Assembly: GCA_029531795.1 (NCBI GenBank)
Contig: JAPEIS010000007.1
Coordinates: 1 to 64,000, forward strand
Direction: 5' to 3'
From: Sclerotinia nivalis
Taxonomy: Eukaryota > Ascomycota > Leotiomycetes > Helotiales > Sclerotiniaceae
Length of the DNA stretch: 64,000 nt
Shown here: positions 46,293 through 58,283 of the stretch, in pieces
How the letters are laid out: each line of letters opens with the position of its first letter
How positions within the stretch are numbered: position 1 is the first letter of the stretch
The notes under the pieces: model-generated
Seen by the model: the letters and a program-made list of their open reading frames with translations, nothing else
Databases searched by the model: none
Told to the model about the DNA's origin: nothing
Program-made: the position numbers and the translations under genes

Positions 46293-47221
46293 ATGCCCCC
46301 CAAAAAAAAGAAAGGAAGTACACGAGCTGCTTCGACGCCCGCAGAAGATCAAGATGCAATGGCCATTGATACTCCTCAAAAGGCTGAACCACCAAAATCA
46401 AGCTATAATATTTTGAAAGACCCATGGACGGATGAACAAGAAACCTCGTTATTCAAAGGTATAGTCAAGTGGAAACCAGCTGGTAAGACTACATTCAATT
46501 TAGGATCAACAGTCCAGCAGATCAGAGGAATTAACCATTCAATCTAGGCATACACAAACACTTTCGCATGATTGCACTCTCAGAACATCTGCGAAACCAC
46601 GGTTATGATCCTCGCGTCGAGCAACATACTCGCATACCCGGAATATGGGAAAAGTTACGGACTTGTTACAATCTGGATGTAATTAACGATCGAGAGAATT
46701 CATTTGATTACGAAGAGGATACTGAAGACCGTTTTCCCGAATTCACATTACCCGACGACGTTTATGGAGAGATGTGTTTCATGCGAGGGAAGCGGACTGA
46801 TGAAGAAATAAGTGAAGCTCCTTCATCACCTCCGAGGTTAATGGAAACTTCAGAACCAAAGGAATCGCCAGAGCCAGAGGTCCATGGTACAAGCAGGAAA
46901 AGGAAGAGAGGAAAGGAGAGAGGAAGTACCGTTGATACGACGGAGACGAGAACATCACCTCCCGCGCAAAGTTCACCACCAAAATCTACCAGAGCCGGAA
47001 GAAGCGCTAATAGAGCTGCGGGAAAGGCGAAAGCGGAATCGAGTTCGAGACAGCAGAGCGTTGCAACCGTTGCAACCGTGGAGGATGGGGTAGAAGACGA
47101 CGAAGAAGAGGATGAGGAACACGATGAAGGTATTGATGGAACACCGACAAGACCTAGGGGAGCGGATACGAAAAAATCCAGGGCACAATCTTCTACCAGG
47201 AAAAGCAAAAGAAAGAGATGA
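46293..47221 (+). CDS. EAF7: EAF7/MRGBP, NuA4 histone acetyltransferase subunit
   Basis: Two exons, 46293-46482 and 46548-47221, with a 65-bp intron (GTAAGA...ATCTAG), giving 287 residues. The conserved EAF7 domain spans about residues 35-110: [54 protein letters not shown] and the acidic [14 protein letters not shown]. The rest is disordered, with Lys/Arg- and Ser/Pro-rich segments, an acidic run ([13 protein letters not shown]) and a basic end [15 protein letters not shown] likely to act as nuclear localisation signal. EAF7 joins EAF3 and EAF5 in the TINTIN module of NuA4, which acetylates H4/H2A and aids elongation. The start MPPKKKK fits nuclear homologues; an in-frame Met further upstream was not used. 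Confidence 0.93.
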
Positions 47222-47792
47222 TACACCCGAGTTGATTCGGTGATAGGTGTTTGTACTGGGAGACGAATATCAGGAGGGAGGCGTTTTTGAGGGCTACTTT
47301 TATCTGTATACCAACGGTCCTTGTATCATATGGCGTATGGCTTTCATGGTAAAACACTGGAAGATCAAACTGGGTGGTTGGTAAAGCTTTTGCCGAGAGC
47401 ATCATTGGTGTGAAGTGCTCTCTCCCAAAACTCTTGTGGTAATATACTGTACAGCAAAAACTCTTGAAAGAGATATGTTTACGAGTAAAGACAGGAAACA
47501 TTTTATATTAAATATTAGCTTCTATCAATTACAAACCAAAACTCGGTCCCATATTAGCACAGCCACATATTTGATTGGTTCTGTCCCATGTATGTTTGAG
47601 TATGTTTGAGCCACCCAATTGTGCCACGCACCAATTAAGCCTTACCAATTTCTAAAATCCTTAAAAATCCGGCACAAATTCACGCCCGCCAAGACTAGCC
47701 GGAGCTTCAAAGCTCAAGATATCTCAAACGTCACGATACATTTCAAGATAACGACAATTTGACAATTTCATCACCCATTGAAGTTGCCCACC
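47222..47792. other. Intergenic, EAF7 3' end and NDUFA5 upstream region
   Basis: 571 bp without a gene. It includes the A/T-rich EAF7 downstream sequence and, near the right end, CA/TA-rich leader sequence directly before the NDUFA5 start. Confidence 0.5.
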
Positions 47793-48650
47793 ATGCGTCG
47801 CACATTACGGCAGTTTGCAGCCGTTAAGCCTGCCAGATACCTCGAGCCCAACACTCCAACTGGTCTTACTGGTCTTACTACCCATCCCTCCCCCCGCTCC
47901 GCCTTGCTCTACCTCTACTCCTCTACCCTCGATAAACTACAGGAATTTCCTTCTACATCCCTATATCGTCAATCCGCCGAGGCCGTCACCAACCACCGTT
48001 TAAAGATTGTGCAAGCTGTTGTGCCAGCTGGATACGAAGAATGGGCGGCGAAAGCGAAAGAAACTATGGCTGCGCATCCAGAGGTTTTCTCCACTCCAAA
48101 GGGTGGTGTACATTTTGATCAGGGGAGACATGTCAAAGTAAATGCCGGAGGTAAAGTTTTCGTGCAGAGTAAGATCGATAAGGAGGTTGATTGGAGTAAG
48201 GAGGAGTGGGATGGAGAGGAGGGAAGTGCGGAGTTAGAGGGTGTGAGGACGACACAGGAGAGGAAGGGACAAAGTGTTTTGGCTAAAGAGAGACCTGGTG
48301 AGGATGAGAAACAAATTGTCTGGGAGAATGAGCCTGCATTGAATGTCGAGCAGTGAGTTTTGGTTCCCTATTCAACACGAAAATGCACAGGTACTGATAT
48401 GTGAGTGAAGAATCGAGGAAATTGAGAATAAAATTGGTGCTGGATTGATTGAGGAAGTTATTAAGGTTGCCGAGGGCGAACTAAAACTCGCCGATGTCTT
48501 ATTGAAGGCCAAAGTGTAAGTTAAATGCCATGGTTCAATTTAATAGATGGAGACTAATGATAATGTAGATGGGAAGATCTCGAAGAGAAGCCTGTCGAAG
48601 GACAGTGGACATATTTTAACCGCGACGGTGGTGCCCCAACTAATCAATAA
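47793..48650 (+). CDS. NDUFA5: NADH:ubiquinone oxidoreductase (complex I) subunit NDUFA5/B13 (29.9 kDa type)
   Basis: Three exons, 47793-48352, 48411-48515 and 48569-48650 (introns of 58 and 53 bp), give 248 residues. The start MRRTLRQFAAVKPARYLEPNTPTG was preferred over MKLPT five codons upstream because it gives an Arg-rich mitochondrial presequence-like N-terminus. The NDUFA5 domain spans about 15-105: LYLYSSTLDKLQEFP, SLYRQSAEAVTNHRLKIV, then GYEEWAAKAKETMAAHPEVF. The fungal-type C-terminal extension ends with the conserved WEDLEEKPVEGQWTYFNRDG. This is an accessory subunit of the peripheral arm facing the mitochondrial matrix. It is convergent with the next gene, with 266 bp between the stops. 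Confidence 0.95.
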
Positions 48651-48916
48651 CCACCACAAAAGTAATGCCCAGCCAGCCACAAAATGCTATCAGGCTCGAC
48701 GATTAAGAGTGTATAGTAAAGGATCCTGTACATAGAATAAATGCATACAGCCATTATCTTCCAAGCCCATATCTTCCTCAGAAATGTTCTATCCCCAATC
48801 ACACCTGCAAGTGCAAACAAGTACACATTAACACGATAATGTTTTTTGGCTGCGCACATATTTCGCGCGAATGTTGCTCCCAGCATTACAATTCCAGATT
48901 CAAATCAGACAATCAA

Positions 48917-51900
48917 TCAATGATACATCATACTCGACACCGAACTACTCCCTCCGCTCTGTTTCTTCACCTGCACCCCTGGCTTTACACCAACGATTGT
49001 CCCAAGGGCCCTCACCCACCCCAACTCCTCATTCGGTTTCGCCGCTCCCCCAATCATGACACCACCATTTGTTCCGTGCTTGTGTTTCTCGCTCATCCCT
49101 GTTCGTCGTCTGTGAATCTTCATTGGCGGATCCTCTATTACGATGACTTCATCAGACCCCCGTCTTCCAGATGGAGGCGGTGGTGGACCGAGTCGTGTCG
49201 GCACCGACTTCTGTTTCTTGCGGGGTTTTGAAGTAGGTGCTCCCGTCATCCAGCCCAGATCTCCAGCAGGCGCTGATTTCTTTGGTTTCGGGACAAATTC
49301 GTGCATCGGAACACCAGGCTTAATTTCCGTAAATCCGGGTGGCGGAGGAGGCGGTGGAAAGCCAGCACGACGTCCTTGGGGAGGTGGGGGAGGAGGATAA
49401 GGCGGTCCTGGAGCCCATGCTTTCCATCTAGGTTGTTCTGGTTCGGGTAGTGGCCACATGTGCATAGATACGGACCAACCAGGTTCAACAACTGATTCCC
49501 AGACTTGAGGAAGGATTATTTCGTCTTCAGGACCAACGAGATCGTAGTGACCTTCGTTTACGTGAGGACCAAGGACATCGACATGAAGGAAAGCTTGTTT
49601 CACTATTTCTTCCATTCCCTAAATTGATGACGATCAGCAAGTAATGTTTGAAGTTTCAAAATACAATAAGTAATTATTGAAAATAAGACACAATATGATT
49701 GACTTACAGCCCATGTCGACACCAAATGGAATGGGAAGGTGTATTTTCTTCCTACAGCGTCTTTGAACTTTATCGCTTGTATTGCCCTATTCCTGTCGGG
49801 TGGCACGGGTGAGTATGCTCGATCTTTTCCCTTCGCAGCTTTACTCGCCTCGGCTTCTTTCTTTTTATGTTCTTCTGCTTGTCTCCTCACATGCTCTTCT
49901 TTTGCTCGTTTCCTTGCGTATTCTTCTTCTGCATCCGCCATCTTCTTATGTTGTGCTTCTTCCTTCAGCTTTTTTATGTATTCTAGTTTTTCTTTCTCTA
50001 GCCTCATTCTAAAGCGATCCTCGTCTGTTAGTTCTTCTGACGATGGTGGCAGTGGCACTTCAATAGGATCCGCCTCGGAGGCTGGCCGTTCCGGATAGTT
50101 ATAATAAGTTCCACGACGGACACGTCGTGGTACGGATCGCTCACGTCTTCTTCCTCGGTCTTCCGGGATGAAGTCATCATCTCTCGCGGTATCTTCCGTG
50201 GCACATTTCCTTTCTTGCTCTTCAACAAACCTTTTAGTTGTTCTTTCCAGTGCAAGTTTCTTCCCACCGGCGTCGGCGGACTGCTCTAAATGGCGCGGGC
50301 GTTCATGAATAATCTCTCGCTCGATGATTCGCTCGTCATCATCGTCATCTAGGTTACCTTGGTAGTCCCATCTTTGTCTTCTTGTCAACCTCCATTCATC
50401 ATTTTCTCTCATACGTCTTTCCAAAGAAAGGCGTTCACGATCTATGGCACAATCTAAGTTGGCAGAATCTAGTGTTGGAGATCTTTCGTGGCGTATCATT
50501 TCAGAACTGTCTCGCTCACGCCAGTCATCAGAAGCTGAATCAGGTGAACGAGGTAGTGGTATCTCAGTAGGGTCTGGTATAGATGAATGTAAGGATGGAG
50601 TTTCTGGGCACGAAATTGGACCAGGAATTGCCGGAGCAGGAATGGGCGATGGAGGACTAGTTGTAGGAGTCTTTGGAGGAGCTGGGCCGGCGATTGGGGG
50701 GTAATCATCTGAAGGAGGCTGTGCGAGAGGATCCCCTAGGGGTATGGGCTCCAGTAGGTTATGGTGGGGTGAAGATGGAGATGGAATGGGCGCAGGCGAA
50801 GGTGCCGTAGGAGGCGCCGGAGGTTGAGATACATTGTGAGTTGAATTTGTAGGAGATGGTAGGGCATTCTCCAGGTCTGAGCTTTTATCCAGACGCTTTC
50901 GCCTCCAGAATCGCCAACTCCATGACCGTGGCTCCTTCTTCTTTTTCTTACGGACTAATAAATCGCCGTCTATGGACAGACCTGGTGGCAGTTGGGGGCT
51001 GCTTGTAGAGTATGAATCGACACTGCTATCACTATCGGTATAGCCAACACTCGAAGGTGAAGTAGCACGTCTACGTCGATTCCAAGGACCCGGTATATGC
51101 GAAGCAAGGCGTTCTTTGATACCCGCTTTGTATGAAATGATCTCGCTGTCAGAAATTGATGAGGCAACCATGTCATCTACCACTTCTTTTACAACAGTAG
51201 GTCCGTATTGCTGAGCAAATTGCTCCAGGGTCATTCGTCGAATGCTATCCGCATATATTAAAGCAGTTGTAAGCATGCAAACAGGAATAGCAATAACCCA
51301 GAAGATGAAGAATTGATCTCCACCTGGCTGGAAATTCCTGCCCATCGAAAATATTGCTGCGATTATAGAGAAAGGAAGTAGAACACCACCAAGGTAGGTA
51401 ACTCGGTTAATACTCTGCCGGGTTTCTAGATCTACGACCTCTCCTCCACGAATATGCACACTTGACTTTGAGGAAGCTGCTGAGGCGGTATCGTCGCCTT
51501 CATCATCCCCACTCCCGTTCTCAAATTTGTCCTTCGTCCCAAATCCCTGCTCCAAGAGCTGCCCCCACACAAATAATTCTGTGTAGCCTTTCGCCTTTGC
51601 CAAAAGTCTTTTAAATCCTTTCAGCCCATCGTAACGAGGTCTTACGCTCCACATAGTCCCCAGGCGATCCAAAGTCCATATGTTAGAGTCAAGTAGTTCA
51701 CATATTTGATGTATCTCGTGATAAGGAACGATCCTGGAAGCACATGCATGCCCAACGACTTCATCCAAAACGAATCTCCATTTCCTGAGTACGATGTCGG
51801 TGATTATTTCTGCGAGATGATCCCAAAATAATGTGCCACCCGGTGATTGTATAGCATCAAAAATGTGGTCCGGTAGAGTCGAAGCCGGATCATGATTCTG

Positions 51901-52647
51901 GGATGGTTTCCATTGTTGCTTTTCCTCTGGGAGACTCGCGAGAGCATTTGCAAGAACACTATGGTAGCTCGCGGCTTGGAATTTTGCCCCTGTTTTTGCC
52001 CACGACTGATTCTCTAGAAGTAATAATGCTTCGATATCACATCATTAGCATATTTACACACATAGAAAAGGAAGGTTAATCTTACAAGTTTCACCCACTT
52101 CTTTGAGAAAGGATACCAAAGTCACGTGACATAATTTCACACTTAATCCATTCTCACTCTCGGCTTCAGGAAGTTCTATCGTTTGACACGGTAGCATAAA
52201 ATCGCCAAGTGCTCCCCCAGTGCCCCCTCCAGGAGGTGGAAAAACATTTGCTGTAATTTCTGGATGGTCCAGTGCGAAAGCTCGAACCTTCCCCTGGTTC
52301 CCTGGTATCGCTGGAAATTTACGATTACTCAATAGTCCACTCTTTCTCACAGCATGCGAATCAAAAATATCCACATCGATATTAAAACGTGCACCGAAAG
52401 TCTGCACATATTCAATTGGTAGACCTTCCAGAACGTACAATTTCCTCCCCTTTTGACGCAGCGTTGGGCGATTCAAGTGATCCGAAAGTTCTTCTGGAGT
52501 CGCAAAGAACTTTCTCGTAATAGTCCCATTTATGTCTTCAATGAAGCAAGATGCGGGGGGTGTTTCAATATTGAAGCGTGGAGGATTAGGAATAAACTTT
52601 GGAGCTGGAGGGACATCTCCTGCAGTTTCGACAGTGATGCGAGCCAT
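48917..52647 (-). CDS. Large CorA-like membrane protein with C-terminal ubiquitin-like (ULD) domain
   Basis: Three exons, 52647-52086, 52028-49708 and 49618-48917, with introns of 57 bp (GTAAG...CGAAG, branch GCTAAT) and 89 bp (GTAAGT...TTTAG), all in phase, giving about 1194 residues. An N-terminal globular part (MARITVETAGDV...; about 1-390) precedes two helices: VTYLGGVLLPFSIIAAIFSMG (about 397-416) and FFIFWVIAIPVCMLTTALIY (about 426-446). They resemble the paired C-terminal helices of CorA-like proteins, but the GMN selectivity motif is absent (SMGRN), so ion transport is doubtful. A Pro/Ser-rich linker and a charged coiled-coil (about 860-930) follow. FPFHLVSTWA|GMEEIVKQA and GHYDLVGPEDEIILPQVWE mark a ULD-type domain, and the tail is poly-Pro. 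Confidence 0.8.
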
Positions 52648-54180
52648 CTGGATATGGCACTTGAGTCGCAGCTTTTCTTACTGATGATCATCATGCGGTT
52701 TCTTCACTTCTCATTAATACTTGCGGCTGAGGATTGTGCCTGGTCAGACACGATTACGCCCCCAAAAAGCCCAGAAAACCCAGACAAGGGTTGTGCATTA
52801 GCGATGTTCAGCCACTGTTATTTTGCCTTTGCCGATTGTAACTCATTTAATATTGATTTTTTTGCCTTGATTCAAATCCTCCGACTCCAGCAGGTTCTGT
52901 TCGTAGAGATGTTAGTGATAATAATACATATCACGTGATTCGGTTCAAAAGGTTTGAGTCATTTTCATAATTGCAATTAAGGCCGAAGTCTGAATAGTAT
53001 GGGATTGATTATACGGAGCAGACACAATATCTTCCGTTTATAATACGGCCTTTGAACAATGCACAACTATTATGACGGGGTGAAGACCATATTGATGGTG
53101 GACGACCCCAAGTGTAGAGCTTCGGCTTGGTCACTCGCCTAGAGGAAGTAGTTCCCCGCTGAATTCCTGTACAATTTGTCTATCAAATCCATTCTTTCCT
53201 CAGACAGCTGTGTAACACAAAACCCGCGTGGGTCCGAACTAAGCGAGGCTAAGGAGATGCTAGTCCACGATTAGTTCCATCCACTCAGGCTGTTATGATT
53301 TTTCAATAATTATTCGCACATCAAATAATTTACGATCTCACCAGTATCGGTATAAGATACCATAGGAATTCGCGGATCCCAAGTCTGAGTTATGAATGAT
53401 GAATCAAACGGCCAATTGGCTAGTCCTACGAAAGTAGACTTGTGAATGGACTTCATCTTATCATAGTGAAACAATCTATGGCGTGCTTCCGGTAGTATCT
53501 CTTAAGCGCCGGCATTTGAAAAAGATGGTGTGAAAAGCATAGCATCGAAGCCTAATCTTAGTCCGTTAGCAAAAGAAAACCACTACGCTAGGGCTCCGTA
53601 TACTCAATTATGGAGGATCTTATAGAAATGTCGTTGGTCATTGGATGGTAGAACTAGCCCATTTCAATATGTATTGAAGGTTTAAAAGAGTAGAGATTCA
53701 GCTTCTCGCTTAGAGGTCTAGCCTTCTCTTGAGGTCATTGATTCAGACGCCGTCATATCCCGTAAGCTTTATTTATGTGATGAATTTCCATCATTGGTCA
53801 CTTCTGTGCGATAGTATAAAATAGCTTTAGCAAGTGACCTACCAAATAGTTTCATTATGGTAAGGCAAAAAAAAAAGACACTATCCAGTCTGGATGGAAA
53901 TCCGAAGGATGTATATACAGAGAGATTTCTCAGCCAAGTCTCGTTTCCAAATACTATGTACAAATATCTCCTACATACATTGATACAATTGCATTACATT
54001 GATAAACTTCCTCATCAATATTACAATCGCATCACATCTACCATACAACACCACAAATTCAATTATCTCTTCACATATATTTTTGTGAAATTACAAAAAC
54101 AATCGACGGTGGTTATCTACATAAATTTCCAAAACAATATAAAAAGTCTTCTATTGCGAAACTCGCAATCGCTTTTCGCC
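52648..54180. other. Intergenic, 1.5 kb
   Basis: Divergent upstream regions of the CorA/ULD gene and the 2EXR gene. No gene is recognised. Just before 54181 there is a CAATATAAAAAG TATA-like box (about 54135-54146). Confidence 0.5.
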
Positions 54181-55602
54181 ATGTCTAATACGACTTTATC
54201 ACCTGGACAATCAAGTCAACCAGTCTCATCCGTGAAACCCTTTCCCTTCCTCAGTCTCCCCAGCGAAATCCGCAACCAAATTTACGAGATGGTACTTTGC
54301 GATGTGCAAGAGCCTGAACTACCTGACGGCTTAGATATACCATCAACTCTTGCCATCGCCAAAAAGAATATCCATCCTCAGTTATTGCGAACCTGCCGTA
54401 GGATCCATGACGAAGCAAAATACGTCATGTTGACAAAGAATCTTTTTGTTGAAGTCCAACTCTGCGGGCCAGGGAGAAATCTGAACTACAACTTTTTCGA
54501 TCTAATCTGTCTCTGGAGAGTGCCAATTCTCCGTGTCAAGCGGTGGACAACACCTGGAGAGCAATTTTTCAACGGTTGTGTTATGCGCCATCAGGTATCT
54601 TCTACTGGGGGTAGTAGTATATGGGAGGTACCTAGAGCTGATTCGATACTGCTGTTGCATCGCAACCTTAATAAGTTGCGTGCTGCTATCATGCAGACTC
54701 AGTTCTTTATTGCAACATATATAAACGGGACTTCAGTTCATGAGGTCACACTTCTAAACCCTTTTGTTCCCAAGTCCACAATTGGCAAAGAGTTTGAACT
54801 TAGCGGAAGAAATGCTAGTGGTCGTCAGTTTTCCGTCGAGACTCTACGGAACAAACGACAAGCCCTCTTGTCTCCATATTCCCCTAGTTTTCAAGAAGGC
54901 TTATCTTTTACGGTCGAGGACCGTACTAGGGATAACACAGGTCACCGTCTAATCCATTCGAAGAAAGCCGACCCAACTATGAGCGCCGAAAGTGTAATGG
55001 AAGACCTCAATCAACTCACGGAAATTGGAAATAACCACCATGCCCAGGGTATTTGGGGATACGCCGCAGCTTTTTACGAATTTGTTGACTACAAAATCGC
55101 AGTACTGATGAGCCAGCCCAACACAGCTATCGTCAAGCTTTTCGTCGAGGAAGGAGAAATGCTTGAGGATCAAATAGCCGAGTTTTATTCCACTATATGT
55201 TATTATCGTGCGAAGAACGCTGTCAACGCCATGCAACAATTTGTACACAGTAACCCCGACGAACTTGAAGATCTGTTCGACACCGTTAGGAATATGGGAG
55301 CCATATCTCGAGCATCGCACCTGTTCCCGACATTTACACAGAGCCCAATGCGAAATGCAGACCATCTGTATTTACAAGCTGTTGCGTATAGGCTTATGGG
55401 TGACCAGTGTAAGTTGAATATGGATATGGCATTGGAGAAGGTGGAGTCAGGTCTCGCCATAATTCCTGATCACCCCGAGTTAACGATCGAGAAAAGGGTT
55501 ATTGTTCGGCAGATATTGCTAACCCGTCTTGACTTCTCCAAGATGCTGGCTTTCGACGATGTTTGGAAAGATCCTTCTTTTTCTCTTCGATTGGAGATTT
55601 AA
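54181..55602 (+). CDS. 2EXR-type fungal protein of unknown function
   Basis: Single exon. The open frame extends upstream to 53857, but the sequence before 54181 looks like leader (AT-rich, with a TATA-like CAATATAAAAAG 35-45 bp upstream), so MSNTTLSPGQSSQP was chosen, giving 473 residues. The N-terminal FPFLSLPSEIRNQIYEMVL with HPQLLRTCRRIHDEAKYVM is the common F-box-like 2EXR motif, greatly expanded in filamentous fungi and of unknown role. A C-terminal helical region (about 290-460) includes a TPR-like stretch (LYLQAVAYRLMGDQCKLNMD, then LEKVESGLAIIPDHPEL). No catalytic residues are evident. Confidence 0.8.
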   Translation: MSNTTLSPGQSSQPVSSVKPFPFLSLPSEIRNQIYEMVLCDVQEPELPDGLDIPSTLAIAKKNIHPQLLRTCRRIHDEAKYVMLTKNLFVEVQLCGPGRNLNYNFFDLICLWRVPILRVKRWTTPGEQFFNGCVMRHQVSSTGGSSIWEVPRADSILLLHRNLNKLRAAIMQTQFFIATYINGTSVHEVTLLNPFVPKSTIGKEFELSGRNASGRQFSVETLRNKRQALLSPYSPSFQEGLSFTVEDRTRDNTGHRLIHSKKADPTMSAESVMEDLNQLTEIGNNHHAQGIWGYAAAFYEFVDYKIAVLMSQPNTAIVKLFVEEGEMLEDQIAEFYSTICYYRAKNAVNAMQQFVHSNPDELEDLFDTVRNMGAISRASHLFPTFTQSPMRNADHLYLQAVAYRLMGDQCKLNMDMALEKVESGLAIIPDHPELTIEKRVIVRQILLTRLDFSKMLAFDDVWKDPSFSLRLEI

Positions 55603-56989
55603 CTGGTTGCAAGGTCATTTCACCAGGGCGAAAGGGCTTTACGGGAAGCGCGATGAGAGTCTAAGACAGACATTTGAAGCTAATAAGTCATCGGCATATT
55701 TTGTTATTGTAGTGCTCTGTGGAACACGGACGTCGTCGAGACTCAAGGTAGACGCGGAGAGGTTATCCGTGCGGGACGCATGTGAGTTTTAGGACCCCGA
55801 ATTATCATGGCATGGGGTGCTGTGCTCTCTTCAGCAGGTTACTGATGATAAAGTGCTAGTATATGTTCGAAAAGGATTCAGGGAGTGAGGGTTTTGTCCA
55901 AGAAGCTTGCATTCATTGCTTCTGAGTGATTTTGTCAGCAGCGTTTGGACATAGCCCGCGTCCTGACATGCTCATTTGTCTCGCAACTTGTGATAAAAAG
56001 CTCTGGAAGCGTCTTCAATGTTCATAAACTTCGTACCAATTGTATAGACGGTATCTACCGGCTTTCAAGCTAGATCAAGCTAAAATATGGGATGAGCCTG
56101 AAGACACCACACTGGACATATTTTATTGCGGCTAATTGAGGCACTTCTTCAGCCAAAGCGGTATGCTTTTTCGTTTGTGAGACACAAAGAAGTCTCCAAC
56201 CCCCACCCCGGCTAAAATATGCGCCATAGTTATGCATGTTGACCAAGTATATTAGGGTTCATGTCCTGCATAATTTCTTTCATTGAACCATCTTGCAAAT
56301 CATCGGCAGAGCGAAGGATTTTTCGGGTGGGGACGACCTTCATGAATTCAGATCGTACAATATGCTGTCAGTAAGTTCGAGGAAGGTCTTACAAGGGAGA
56401 GATAATGATCATCTCACTAAGCATAACATAAAATTTTCAGGCACAGAGTTTTTTCGGCAAGAAGCTAAACACTCTTATTTCCTGAGCTGCTTTTGAGTCG
56501 TGATATAAAGCCGGAGACACTCGAGATAGCCAATTTTTATGGCTGAGAGCCTTCTATGCACGAGTCTGAGTCGGCAATACTTATATTCCCCGTTTTGCAT
56601 GAGCTTAAACCTCACCGCTCGGGATCATCGACTCTAATTACCGAAAAGCTCATGAAGATTAGCTTATCGGACAGCTTGACGGCAACTCATCCGATACGCA
56701 CACTACATCTCGCATTTTCGAAGTTAACAGGTGCTTTAGGACAGGGTAGTCATGTAGAATTTGGCATCAGGTCATTTCATCTGTCCAATAGCTAGCTGAC
56801 ATCGCGACCGGAACAGGATTTGTTGTTTTTTCCGAGGACAAATTCAAATGCCGGTTGTTATTGAAATTTTGTGGGATGTTCCCTTGCAGAAAACATGGAC
56901 TTATTCATAAATGACCCCTTGGCTTCCTTCAAACCAGTAAGATTTATCCGAGACTCCCTTGAATGATTGTACTTCAAGTACTAATGGTT
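55603..56989. other. Intergenic, 1.4 kb
   Basis: No gene recognised. Any N-terminal part of the peroxidase relic that follows, including its distal heme-side helix, should have been here but could not be found. Confidence 0.5.
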
Positions 56990-58283
56990 CAATAGACATT
57001 GAATGCATCATTAAGCATGAGAGATAATGCAGCTCTAGCGGTCGTTGCCTCAGTTGCAAAATGCGGTGGTTCTGACTCAGGAATAAACTTGCGTGTTGGA
57101 CGAATTGATGCAACATTGGCAAACCCAGCTGGTGTACAGGACCGGCAACAAATTTGACTATAACTCTTGCTCAATTTTGCAAGAGCCGGCTCCAACGCCT
57201 GTGACGCCATTTATCTAATAGCACGTGGACATTCATTGGGTTGTGTTCATTGACCCGGAACTCCAAATCTTGTCAACTCGTCTTTTGTAACAGCAACCGA
57301 TCTCATCGGAGTTGAGCCATTCGACGCGACGCCCGGTATTCTAGATCCAAATAATATCAATGAGTACTTGAATGGCATTGAAAATCGTGGAGGTGCTCTT
57401 TGTCCTGCAGTCAATGTGGCAGATTGGTCAGATTGCCGCCTCTACACATCTGATCAGAATGCAACCATCCGAAATATGTCAGCGGAGCCCGCATCCCAAA
57501 CTGAATGTAACTTGCTGTTTGAAGAAATGACAGAAAATGCACCTAGCACGATGACTCTGTCTGATGCGGTCCAACCTATAAAATAGAAAATGATGGATTT
57601 GATACTGGATATCTCCTCGATTGGCGATAATTATATCTCGGGACCTATTCGCAATATCTACACTACCACTCAGCCTCCAAAGATCCATCTTTTGTGCAAC
57701 GACGTCTTCCCCTGGAAACTATCCGACTGCCACTAACGGTGAAAAATCCGGCTCGACCACTTACTGGCCGTTCAACAGCATAATTGCTTCAGGAACAACA
57801 TATTTGTGTTTCAATAACGTGCCTCATCCGGTTAATGGCAATATCCTTGTCTTGCGGCATGTTCTTCCTTTGACTCCAACACTAGATCTCTCGCCCTCAA
57901 AAGCGCTGCAGTTACATCTGCTAGTAACAAAGAGGACATGACAGCTATTCAATATATCCTCACTGAACAGGAGCTATGAGTCGCAAGGTTGCCCAGCAAA
58001 ATGTTACACTGACGCCGTTTGGCACCGCCGGAGCGTATACTCCGTACTCATCCACCGCTCTGATGACTTCTTACGTTGAACAGTAATTCTCAGAGTTGTT
58101 CAAGGTGACGTTTCGAGTCGAACTGTAAAGCTTACCATATTTCCCTCGTAGCATCGTTTTTCATATTAGGTTAGGGGTAGATTCTGGAAGGCCGGTTGGA
58201 AATGTCTATTTGGATGCCCCCACTTTTGGAGTTGTATGGGAAGCAGTTATGCCCAAGGACATAGAAGGAATAATGAATTAATG
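56990..58283 (+). pseudogene. Fungal heme peroxidase (class II-like), inactivated
   Basis: Protein-level pieces are recognisable in order: TLNASLSMRDNAALAVVASV, GINLRVGRIDATLANPAGV, CDAIYLIARGHSLGCVH (the proximal heme-histidine segment, usually ACGH.LGGVH), VNSSFVTATDLIGVEPFDATPG, NNINEYLNG and DQNATIRNMSA. ECNLLFEEMTENAPSTMTLSD and the C-terminal FGVVWEAVMPKDIEG follow. Lesions include TGA/TAA stops at about 57158-57165 with a frame change, a TGA directly after GCVH, a TAG after DAVQPIK, and many stops from 57730 to 58130. The first part, with the distal Arg/His helix, is not recognisable. The order and motifs fit the fungal plant-type peroxidase superfamily, usually secreted and acting on phenols or lignin-like substrates. 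Confidence 0.78.
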
